This document shows, one piece after another, positions 55,868 through 64,000 of a stretch of DNA of 64,000 nt. Source of the DNA: Papio anubis (taxonomy: Eukaryota; Chordata; Mammalia; Primates; Cercopithecidae); NCBI RefSeq assembly GCF_008728515.1, contig NC_044978.1:147122262-147186261 (forward strand), given 5' to 3'. The notes under the pieces are model-generated. The model did not search any database. It saw only the letters and a list, made by a program, of their open reading frames with translations, and was not told the origin of the DNA. Within the stretch, counting starts at the first letter, position 1, and every line of letters starts with the position of its first letter. Both the position numbers and the translations under genes were made by a program.

Positions 55868-56163
55868 ACCGGGCGCGGTGGCTCAAGCCTGTAATCCCAG
55901 CACTTTGGGAGGCCGAGACGGGCGGATCACAAGGTCAGGAGATCGAGACCATCCTGGCTAACACGGTGAAACCCCGTCTCCACTAAAAAATACAAAAAAC
56001 TAGCCAGGTGAGGTGGCGGGCGCCTGTAGTCCCAGCTACTCGGGAGGCTGAGGCAGGAGAATGGCGTGAACCCAGGAGGCGGAGCTTGCAGTGAGCTGAG
56101 ATCTAGTCACTGCACTCCAGTTTGAACGATAGAGCGAAACTCCGTCTCAAAAAAAAAAAAAAA
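55868..56163 (+). mobile_element. Cercopithecid-type AluY inserted into an Alu T-tail
   Basis: ACCGGGCGCGGTGGCTCAAG, CCGAGACGGGCGGATCA, GGCGGAGCTTGCAGTGAGCT. It lies head to the left against TTTGTTTATTTT, and its A-tail abuts TTATTTACTTATTTTTG of the antisense Alu at 56164, a tail-to-tail inverted pair. Confidence 0.94.
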
Positions 56164-56459
56164 ATTTATTTACTTATTTTTGAGACAAAGTCTCATTCTG
56201 TCACCTAGGCTGGAGTGCAGTGGTGCAATCTCACCACACTGCAACTTCTGCCTCCCAGGTTCAAGCGATTCTCGTGCTCCAGTCTCCTGAGTAGTTGGAT
56301 TATAGGCGTGTGCCACCATGCCTGGCTAATTTTCAGATTTTTAGTAGAAATGGGTTTTCACCATGTTGACCAGGCTGGTCTTGAACTGGCCTCAAGTGAT
56401 TGTTTTGCATCGACCTCCCAAAGTGCTGGGATTACAGGCAAGAGCTACCTTGCCTGACC
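56164..56459 (-). mobile_element. AluS, antisense
   Basis: GAGACAAAGTCTCATTCTGT to AGCTACCTTGCCTGACC. Confidence 0.92.
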
Positions 56460-56533
56460 TTTTAAAAAAATTATTTAACATGCTCTGTACCTCAATTATC
56501 TGCTTTGTTTATTGGCTTAGCCACAAAGTTACT

Positions 56534-56561
56534 TGTGTGTGTGTGTGTGTGTGTGTGTGTT
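56534..56561. repeat. (TG)n microsatellite
   Basis: Thirteen to fourteen uninterrupted TG units. Confidence 0.95.
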
Positions 56562-57626
56562 TCACACTTATTTGGGATTTTTGACATTGTAAGAGTATAA
56601 CAATTATTGTCAGGATCTAGGAAATAATTGCTAACTTTTCTTAAACTTTACAAAGTACTTTTGTAGGCATTTCTCTCATGCAATAAAGAGAGGTAGGCTA
56701 TAGGGATAAAAAGTGATAAAAACTGGTGATTACAACTATCAAGAATAGGAAGAGGGAAAATGATACAGGTGGTTCTTAAACCCAGTTCTTTGGAATTCAG
56801 ATCCTATGTTCTCATTATTTTTTCTTCCTTATACCCTTTTCTATAAGCAGAGATAATGATAAACAGAGTGTTTCAGTAATATAAAGGGATGATAGTTCAG
56901 AAATGAGATGAGGGGAAGATTTTTACTGAGCCAGAATTGTGGTAGATGCATAATTAATCCACATAAAGGGTCAGTATTAGTCCCACTTTACTGAGGAGAA
57001 AACAGATAATACACAGTAGCTTGCCCAAAATCATACAGGTAGAAAACAGTAGAGCACAGATTTGAATTAAGGCTTCCGATTCTGAGGTCTGTTCCCTTTC
57101 CTCTATACTGCAATTTCTTAAACTAAATTTTAGAAAGGTGGGGAAGACTATGCAAAGGTTAGGAAAAGTGATTGATTTTAATTGTAATTAAATACAATTA
57201 CATTGTAAATGTTTCAGTATGATTAATTTGAATTCTGTGGTTTAACAAGGGGGTGATTAAAGAGCGTATTGTAATAAGCATCAAAGGTTTTTTTTTTCTT
57301 CAGAATGTTGAACAATCATATAAAGGAAAACAATTAGGAGGTTTTTAGTTGCCAGGAATGATTAGGGTTGTGAGAGTTATTCTTCTTTCAGACTGGAGTA
57401 TACGTTCCACCGACAAGGATCATATTCTCCAACTTTGTCTTCTCCCCAGTTGTGCCTGGGATGATGGGAAGTGGATGTGGATGTGCATGCATGATCAATA
57501 ATAAGTAACTGCTACTTGCCTCTTTAGTAACTCTGCTGTCATTAGCAAAAATATCACTTGCTTATTTTGGTCTGTTTTTGGCCTGATTCTGAGAATTTAT
57601 ATTACTTTTCATTAGACCAATTATTC
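56562..57626. other. Intron 1, MIR-like fragment, otherwise unique
   Basis: CTTTACTGAGGAGAAAACAG, AGTAGCTTGCCCAAAATCAT and CAGATTTGAATTAAGGCTTC (56985-57085) read as antisense MIR. The rest shows no repeat or exon. Confidence 0.55.
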
Positions 57627-57942
57627 TTTTTTTTTTTTTTTTTTTTTTTTTTTGTGACGGAGTCTCGCTATGTCTCCCAGGCAGGCTGGAGTGCAGTGGT
57701 GTGACCTGGGCTCACTGCAACCTCTGCCTCCTGGGTTCAAGCAATTCTGCTCCCTCAGACTCCCAAGTAGCTGGAATTACAGGCACCTGTCACCACCATG
57801 CCCAGCTAATTTTTTGTGTTTTTAGTAGAGATGGAGTTTCACCATGTTGGCCAGGCTGGTCTCAAACTCCTGACCTCAAGTGACCCACTTGCCTTGGCCT
57901 CCCAAAGTGGAGGGATTACAGGCGTGAGCCGTTGTGCCCAGC
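57627..57942 (-). mobile_element. AluS, antisense, just upstream of exon 2
   Basis: Long T-run, GTGACGGAGTCTCGCTATGT to GAGCCGTTGTGCCCAGCTG. AC(C/A)AATTATTCTT on both sides. It ends about 200 bp before RFC1 exon 2. Confidence 0.94.
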
Positions 57943-58149
57943 TGACAAATTATTCTTAACTCAGGTAAAGTTATCAGTTAACTTGTGCACATGAAAAGAA
58001 AGCTAGTGTATTCATGGAACTATCTTGATAGGGAGAAATTACTCAGGGTAACCCAGTGTGTATATAAAGCTGTCCCATCTTACAATTGAAATTATAATTT
58101 TATGCAGTTAATGTTTATTCATGAATCTCCTGGTTTTTTTTGCTTTTAG

Positions 58150-58278
58150 GACATTCGGAAATTCTTTGGAGTAATACCAAGTGGAAAGAAACTTGTAACT
58201 GAAACAGTAAAGAAGAATGAGAAAACAAAGTCTGATGAAGAAACTTTAAAAGCAAAGAAAGGAATAAAGGAAATCAAG
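58150..58278 (+). CDS. RFC1: RFC1 exon 2
   Basis: RFC1 is the large subunit of replication factor C, the ATPase that loads the PCNA sliding clamp at primer ends in the nucleus. This 129-bp exon (43 codons, phase 0 at both ends) follows the acceptor TTTTTTGCTTTTAG and precedes the donor GTTAGT. Joined to the exon 1 ATG it gives residues 1-44, starting MDIRKFFGVIPSGKKLVTET and ending GIKEIK. The IRKFF at the extreme N-terminus resembles the PCNA-interacting (PIP-like) end of RFC1; the rest is lysine-rich and likely disordered. From memory human has Ser where this has Thr in KKLVTET. BRCT and AAA+ domains are encoded by later exons outside the window. Confidence 0.96.
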
Positions 58279-58338
58279 GTTAGTTTTCTGGATATAATTT
58301 TGCATTGTATGGAATGTAAAATAAGCTCAGTTCTTATA

Positions 58339-58632
58339 CTTTTTTTTTCTTTGAGACGTAGTCTTGCTCTGTTGCCCGGGCTGGAGTGCAGTGACGCGAT
58401 CTCGGCTCACTGCAAGCTCTGCCTCTCAGGTTCACGCCATTCTCCTGCCTCAGCCTCCTGAGTAGCTGGGACTATAGACACCCGCCACCACGCCTGGCTA
58501 ATTTTTTGCATATTTAGTAGAGATGGGGTTTCACCGTGTTAGCCACAATGGTCTCGATCTCCTGGCCTTGCAATCCTCCCCCCTTGGCCTCCCAAAGTGC
58601 TGGGAGTACAGGCATGAGCCACTGTGCCCAGC
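58339..58632 (-). mobile_element. AluY/S, antisense, 13-bp target-site duplication
   Basis: GAGACGTAGTCTTGCTCTGT to GAGCCACTGTGCCCAGC. CTCAGTTCTTATA flanks at 58326-58338 and 58633-58645. Confidence 0.95.
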
Positions 58633-58736
58633 CTCAGTTCTTATAGTTCATATCTTGGGAAGCTTGATATCAACTCAGAGGAAGCAGGTTTCAACTCAGA
58701 GGAAGAAAAAGAGTAATAAGGCTGTTCGTTCGTTTG

Positions 58737-58819
58737 TTCTTTCTCTCTCTCTCTCTCCTTTTCTCTTTTCTTTTCTCTTTCCTTTTTTCTTTTCCTCTTC
58801 TCTTCTCTTCTCTTCTTTC
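58737..58819. repeat. CT-rich pyrimidine tract at an Alu tail
   Basis: About 83 bp almost purely C/T: CT dinucleotides, then mixed TTTTC, TCTTTTC and TCTTC units. It is the degenerate tail of the antisense Alu that follows. Confidence 0.93.
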
Positions 58820-59106
58820 GACAGGATCTTGCCCTGTTGCCCAGGCTGGAGTGCAGTATCGTGATCACAGCCCACTGCAGCCTCGAACTCCTGGCCTCAA
58901 ATGATCCTCCTGGCTTTGCCTTCCATGTAGCCAGAACTACAGGTGCTTGCCATTGTGCCTGGCTAATTAAAAAAAATTATTTTTTGATAGAGATGGGGTC
59001 TCAATTATGTTAGACAGGCTGGTCTTGAACGCCTGGCCTCAAGTAATCCTCCTGCCCTTGTCTCCCAAGATGTTGTGATTACAGGTGTGAGCCACCATGC
59101 CTGGCC
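58820..59106 (-). mobile_element. Alu, antisense, old
   Basis: GACAGGATCTTGCCCTGTTG to GAGCCACCATGCCTGGCC; J-like divergence. Confidence 0.9.
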
Positions 59107-60400
59107 ACTAATTCTAATTAATGTAACTTACTACATTCATAGCTTGATGTTTTCCTGATGTAGAGATATAACCCCTTTTAGTTGTTAACACTTTGCATTT
59201 TAAGACCAAAGTTTGCTCACAGAGACATGAACCCCTATGCTCAGGTGGATGGTGTGAGATTTCTGGTGACGGAAGGCTTTGGAGGAAAGCTTTATTCTTT
59301 CCCCTGTTCTCTATGGGCCTGAGAGAAACTAAGATATAATGTCAATATGGAAAGTAGGCCATGGCTGCAGTAGTATATTTGAATTAATATTATTTCACTT
59401 TATGTAAAGTGTAACCATTTTGCAACTCTGCAAGTCCATCTGCCACCATCACTCCATTCTTCACGCCCTAGTTGTCATATATATTACACCTACATATGTT
59501 AATACTGCACAATTCAAGGTAATTTTGCTTTAAAAAGATGTGCATTTTTAAAAAAAATTAAGGCAAAAATTGCTCTTTTTATTTTACGCACGTATTTGCT
59601 ATTTCTGATGCTGTTCATTTCTCACTGAAGATCTGAGTTTTCATCTAACATCATTTTATTTCAATTTGGAGAATTTTCTTTAGCATTTTTTTGTAGTGTA
59701 GGTCTGTTAGTGATAAACCTCTGCTAAGTTTCTGTTAATCTGAAAATGCCTGTATTTTGCCTTCATTCTTGAAGGTTATTTTTGCTGGGTATGGAATTTT
59801 GGGTTGACCGTGTTTTAAAAAATTTAAGCCTTTTAAAGATGTTCCACTGTTTTTTGGCTTCCAGTTTGTCTGATGAGATGCCTCCAGTCATTCATATTGT
59901 TTTCTCATGTGTGTTGTTTTTCTCATGGTTCATTAAAGAATTTTTTAATTTTTGGTTTTCAGCAGTTTGACTATGGCATACCTGAGTGTGGTTTTCTTGT
60001 GTTTATCCTGTTTTGGGTTTCTGAGCTTCTTTAATCTGTAAATTTATATCTTTTATCAAAATTGGGAACTTTTTGCTATAATTTCTTTAAATATTTTTGC
60101 TGCCTCATTCTCTCTCCTCTTCTTGAACTACAATTACGTAAACATTAAGAGTTTTGATATTATCTCACGGATCATTGAGCCTTGTTCATTTTTATCAGTC
60201 TTTTTTTCAGATTGAGTACTTTCTCTTTTTCCGTCTTTAGGTTCATTGATTCTTCTTTTATCTCCAATTTGCTGTTAAGGCTATCTAGTGAATTTTTATT
60301 TTATATATTATATTTTTCAATTCTAGAATTTTCATTTGTTTCTTTTTCATAACTTTAATCTCTCTCTTTTATGTCCTTGAGTGTAATTATAATAGCTGCT
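59107..60400 (-). mobile_element. Old L1M-like sequence in RFC1 intron 2
   Basis: From about 59560 onward: GCATTTTTTTGTAGTGTAGG, TTTTTGCTGGGTATGGAATT, TTTTCAGCAGTTTGACTATG and TCAAAATTGGGAACTTTTTG match an old L1 region that I recall in this orientation. 59107-59550 is not assigned. Strand is tentative. Confidence 0.55.
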
Positions 60401-60406
60401 TTATTT

Positions 60407-60703
60407 TTTATTTTTTATTTTGAGACGGAGTTTTGCTCTTGTTGCCCAGGTTGGAGTGCAATGGCATGATCTTGGCTCACCACAACCTTTGCCTCCTGGA
60501 TTCAAGCGATTCTTCTGCCTCAGCCTCCTGAGTAGCTGGGATTTCAGGCATGCGCCCCCTTGCCCGACTAATTTTGTATTTTTAGGAGAGTTGAGGTTTC
60601 TCCATATTGGCCAGGCTGGTCTCAAACTCCCGACTTCAGGTGATCTACCTGCCTCGGCCTCCCAAAGTGCTGGAATTACAGGCATGAGCCACCACGCCCG
60701 GCC
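60407..60703 (-). mobile_element. AluS, antisense
   Basis: TTTTGAGACGGAGTTTTGCT to GAGCCACCACGCCCGGCC. TAGCTGCTT on both sides. Confidence 0.94.
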
Positions 60704-61944
60704 TAGTAGCTGCTTGAAAATTCTTGTCTGCTAATGCTGACATCTGGGTTATATCAAGATTGGTCTTCATTAAGTGCTTTTTGTCCTGATTCTTTGGGTC
60801 ATGTGTTAGTTCAGGCCACCATAACAAAATACTGTAAAGTAGATGGTACTGGCTGATTAGGTGTCTGGTGAGGGCCTTTTTCCTGGTTGGTACATGGCTC
60901 CCTTCTTGCTGTGTCCTCACATAGTCTCTTCTTAGTGCATTTGGGTGAAGAGAGAGATTGAGCACTCTGGTGGAGAAAGAGAGAGAGAGAGAAATTGAAT
61001 GAGCACTCTGGTGTCTGTTCTTACAGAATGTGAATCCTGTCAGATCAGAGCCCCACCCTTATGACCTTATTTATCCTTAATTACTTGTTTAGAGATTCCA
61101 CCTCCAAATATAGCCACCCCGAAGGTTATGGCTTCAACATGTGAATTTTGGGGACACAGACATTCAGGACATAACATTCCATCCATGGCCACTCAAAATT
61201 TATGTCCTTCTTGCATGCAAAATACATTCATTCCATCATAACAGCCCCCAAAGTCTTATTTCAGCATCAAGTCTGAAGTCCACAGTCTCATGTAAATATC
61301 ATCCAAATCAGATATGGGTGATACTTGAGGTATGAATCATCCTGAGGCAAAATTTCTCTCTAGGTGTGAACCTGTGAAACCAGATAAGGAATGTGCTTCT
61401 AAAATATGATAGTGGAACAGACATATAGGGTAGACATTACCATTCCAAAGAGGAGAAATCAGAAGGCAGGGAGGGGTGATGGATCCCAAACAAGTCCAAA
61501 ACCTAGCACGGCAAATTCCATCAGAACTTAAGCCTTGAAAATAATACTCTTTGGCTTGATGCCCTGCCCTCTAGACCCACTGGGTTAGTGGCTCTACCCC
61601 CACAACCATAGGCAGCTGTCCTGCTTCTGCAGCTCTGCTGGGCCGTCCTGCCCACAAGGCTTTAGGTGGTGGCTGTCTCATCTGTTGAAACCAAGCTCCA
61701 TCTTTTGAAGAGGCAGTTCTGATGGTTGATCTCTGAATTGCTTTTGGGACCATTCTTCCCTTTTCTTGAAAAATAGCCCTGTTGTCCTGTCACTGGAATC
61801 TCAGAAGTCTGACAGCCTTCTTTCATTTTGTCCTTTCTCCATCCTCTTCAATTCAAACTGACAGTGTTTTTGCTTGTATAATCCCGTAATCTCTTTATCA
61901 AGTGATACTCCAGCTACATCCTTGCTATTCTCTTTAGAACATGC

Positions 61945-61968
61945 TTTTTCTTTTCTTTTCTTTTTTTT
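61945..61968. repeat. RFC1: RFC1 intron-2 pentanucleotide locus, unexpanded (TTTTC)n
   Basis: Tract reads T5 C, T4 C, T4 C, T8: about three TTTTC units in the RFC1 sense direction, AAAAG on the other strand. The flank at 61898-61925 (TCAAGTGATACTCCAGCTAC, then ATCCTTGC) matches, with two differences, a flanking primer I remember for the human CANVAS locus. The tract is the tail of the antisense AluS that follows, as in human. The human reference has about 11 AAAAG units; expanded AAGGG alleles cause CANVAS. No GGG-containing unit is present here. Confidence 0.88.
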
Positions 61969-62247
61969 GAAACAGTCTTGCTCTGTTGCCCAGACTGGAG
62001 TGCAGTGGCGCGATCTCAGCTCACTGCAACCTCCGTCTCCCAGATTGAAGTTAATCTCCTGCCTCAGCCTGCTGAGTGGCTGGGACTGTGGTTGCGTGCC
62101 ACTGTCCAGCTAATTTTTTGTATTTTTGCTAGAGTTGGGGTTTCACCATATTGGCCAGGCTGGTCTCAAACTCCTGACCTCAAGTGATCCGCCTGCCTTG
62201 ACCTCCCAAAGTGCAGAGATTACAGGTGTGAGTCACCACGTCCGGCC
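61948..62247 (-). mobile_element. AluS (Sx-like) carrying the RFC1 repeat in its tail
   Basis: GAAACAGTCTTGCTCTGTTG to GAGTCACCACGTCCGGCC. Perfect 13-bp duplication TAGAACATGCTTT at 61935-61947 and 62248-62260, placing insertion within the MaLR-like internal sequence. Confidence 0.95.
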
Positions 62248-62812
62248 TAGAACATGCTTTATCATTTTTTGAAATATGGACAGGCTGAGAATTTTACAAA
62301 CCTTCAAGCTCTGGTCCCTTTCTGCTGAACAGTTTCTTCTGTAGTTCATCTCTTCCCTTTTGCATTTGACTACAAGCAGTCAGAAGGACTCAGGCTGCAT
62401 CTTCAAGATTTTGCTTTGAGATCTCCTCAGCTAAATATGTGATTTCATCGTTCACAAGTTCCATCTTTTACAAAGCACTAGGACCCAACTTGGCCAAGTT
62501 CTGTGCCACTTTATAGTAAGAATTGCCTTTCTTCCAATTTCCAATAATCTCTTTCTCATTTCCATGTAAAACCTCACCAGGCTGGCCTTTAACATTCATA
62601 TTTATACCAGCATTCTGTTCATGATGATATATGCTCTGAGATGAAAGAGGCTTCTTCTCTAGCTCTTCTCTTTTCTTCATCAGCTCTCATTGTTATTACA
62701 TCTAAAGTTCATATTTCTACCAGCAGTTCCTTCATGGCAGTCTAGGCTTTTTCTACATGCTAGAAGACATCTAGCCTCTACCCAATTCCAAAGTCACTTC
62801 TGTATTTTAGGT

Positions 62813-62846
62813 TTTGTTTTTGTTTGTTTGTTTGTTTTTTTTTTTT
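62813..62846. repeat. (TTTG)n with poly-T
   Basis: TTTTG and TTTG units followed by about 13 T, inside the antisense LTR element. Confidence 0.88.
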
Positions 62847-63270
62847 ACAGTAGTACTCCATTTCTTGGTACCAAAATCTGTATTATACAATCAGAGTTCT
62901 GTAGAGAAACAGAAGCAATAGGATGCATGTGTGTATACATAGAGAGATTTATTACCAAGAATTGGTACCCTGATGTTTTAACTGGGAGTCCAAAGGCAGG
63001 AAGAAAGTATCCCAGAGATGTCCCAGCTCTAAGGCAGTCAGGCAGGAGGAATTCCCTCTCATTCAGGAGAGGATTAGCCTTTGTTCTTTTCAGACTTTCA
63101 GCTGATTGGATGAGACTTAATGCCATCAGGAAGGGCAATATGCTTTACTTAGTCTATTGATTTAAATATTAAGCTCATTCGAAAACATCCTTGCAGAAAC
63201 ACCCAATATGATGTTTGACCAAATATGTAGACATCTTGTGGTTCAGTCAGGTTCACACATAAAATTAACC

Positions 63271-63908
63271 TCAGCAGGTCACATTTCCTCTTTATTTGTA
63301 TGTTCTAGTTGTTTTGGATTATCTTGGACATTGTGAATGATACAGTGTAGGAACTTTGGATCCTGTTATATTCCTTCAAAGAGTGTTGATTATTTTGGTT
63401 TATCAGGCATTGATCTTGGTGTACTTAAGCTCTAAACTCTTGCCTACCCTGTAATGGGCAGCAGCTGAAATCTTTATTCAATTCTTTTAACCTTAGCTAA
63501 GCACTAGGAGTTGTTCCACATATGTATAATTCAGGAGATAGCCAGAGATTTGGGTAAAGTTTACAGGCAGAATTTGGGATTTCTTTCTGTGGCTTTCTCC
63601 TTTCCTTGATACCTTCTTCTCTTACTTTTGAGTTGTAGTTGATTCTAACTCTGTCCTTGATCCAGTGGTATATGTAAATTATAATTGCTCATTTGATCCA
63701 TTTTCTTGCAAGCTAGTTGATTGTTCTTATGTTTTTGAAGTTTTATTGTAATGGATAGGAATAGTTTCTATTTCTACCTTATAATTGATTATAATCAGTT
63801 TTTTCACTGTCTGACTTCTTGATGCTTTCTGAGAAAATTTGAATATGTTAGAAATGTGATGTTTAACTATAAAATATAAATAATACCTTTTGCATTGGTT
63901 TTATTTAG
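63271..63908. other. Intron 2, unassigned
   Basis: About 640 bp. TTGTTTTGGATTATCTTGGACATTGTGAATG-type wording may belong to the same old L1-like repeat as 59560-60400, but I cannot fix it. No exon. Confidence 0.45.
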
Positions 63909-64000
63909 TATTTTTTTTTTTTTGAGATGGAGTTTCGCTCTTGTTCCCCAGACTGGTGTGCAATGGCGTGATCTTGGCTCACTGCAACCTCTGCCCCCCA
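63909..64000 (-). mobile_element. Alu, antisense, cut by the window edge
   Basis: T-run, GAGATGGAGTTTCGCTCTTG to CTGCAACCTCTGCCCCCC; continues past the window. Confidence 0.93.

Larger units (their letters stand above)
42793..58149 (+). other. RFC1: RFC1 intron 1
   Basis: 15,357 bp, donor GTGAGC and acceptor TTTTTTGCTTTTAG. Its repeats are listed separately. Its first kilobase (43020-44140) is largely repeat-free with a C-run at 43023-43031; I see no further exon in it. Confidence 0.88.
60802..63270 (-). mobile_element. MaLR/ERVL-type element, antisense, host of the RFC1 repeat Alu
   Basis: A left LTR-like block (60802-61180, MLT1-like, same group as 12150-12640) leads into an internal region (61190-62860). 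A short decayed minus frame at 62468-62680 resembles the gag-like remnant of the 36.9-38.5 kb MaLR. On the right (62870-63270) is an LTR-like block of different type, ending before a TTGGTACCA-like primer-site region (62864-62876). The two ends do not match each other, so this may be a composite of two insertions. No intact retroviral gene. It lies antisense to RFC1. Confidence 0.65.
58279..64000 (+). other. RFC1: RFC1 intron 2, 5' part
   Basis: From donor GTTAGT to the window end. No further RFC1 exon is seen; the expected continuation after KEIK was looked for and not found. The intron contains antisense Alus, an old L1-like stretch and an antisense ERVL/MaLR element hosting the pentanucleotide locus. 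Confidence 0.88.

Noticed and set aside
58737..58819. Candidate for the CANVAS repeat ortholog
   Set aside because: Composition is suggestive, but the flank at 61898-61925 and distance from exon 1, allowing for two extra AluYs in intron 1, point to 61945-61968.
62690..63160. 156-codon plus-strand frame in RFC1 intron 2
   Set aside because: It reads the antisense of an LTR element; low-complexity start and no domain.
1..64000. CRISPR arrays, operons, phage or bacterial features
   Set aside because: Sequence is primate nuclear DNA throughout; the periodic repeats seen are microsatellites and SINEs.

Overview
This is primate nuclear DNA, almost certainly from an Old World monkey. It is saturated with Alu and L1 copies. 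Five Alus (at about 22.1, 34.3, 35.1, 54.4 and 55.9 kb) share the young AluY variant I know from cercopithecids, with words such as GGCTCAAGCCTGTAATCCC, CCGAGACGGGCGGATCA and GAGCTGAGATCCGG. The two protein-coding genes are close to the human sequences I remember but not identical to them. I cannot name the species.

Only two host genes can be supported. At the left edge, on the minus strand, is the first coding exon of KLB (beta-klotho), running off the window at residue 257. On the plus strand is RFC1 (replication factor C large subunit): a CpG-rich promoter and exon 1 near 42.5-42.8 kb, a 15.4-kb intron 1, exon 2 at 58150-58278, and the start of intron 2 to the window end. The genes are divergent, with start codons 42.0 kb apart. 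This matches the KLB/RFC1 neighbourhood of human chromosome 4p14 as I remember it, read in RFC1 orientation.

The space between them (1-42.4 kb) is layered retroelements. The main pieces are an old, nearly full-length L1 at 21.96-30.89 kb broken by Alus, several L1 3'-end fragments, a two-LTR THE1/MST-type MaLR element at 36.5-38.8 kb, a degenerate Tigger transposase copy at 39.4-40.7 kb with a 97-bp tandem duplication, a U6 snRNA pseudogene at 8.8 kb, and a processed retrocopy of an unrecognised transcript at 31.3-32.5 kb with a perfect 18-bp target-site duplication.

RFC1 intron 1 holds many Alus, including two cercopithecid-type AluYs, plus L1 fragments and MIRs. RFC1 intron 2 holds an antisense MaLR/ERVL-type element. 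Inside it sits an antisense AluS whose T-tail carries about three TTTTC units at 61945-61968. I identify this as the ortholog of the human RFC1 intron-2 pentanucleotide locus (AAAAG on the other strand) that expands in CANVAS ataxia.

I found no new gene system, CRISPR array or functional RNA gene. Interest lies in the unexpanded RFC1 repeat locus, the layered insertions and a few structured repeats. Repeat subfamily names are given from memory of consensus sequences and need RepeatMasker confirmation. Repeat edges are usually good to within about 10 bp.
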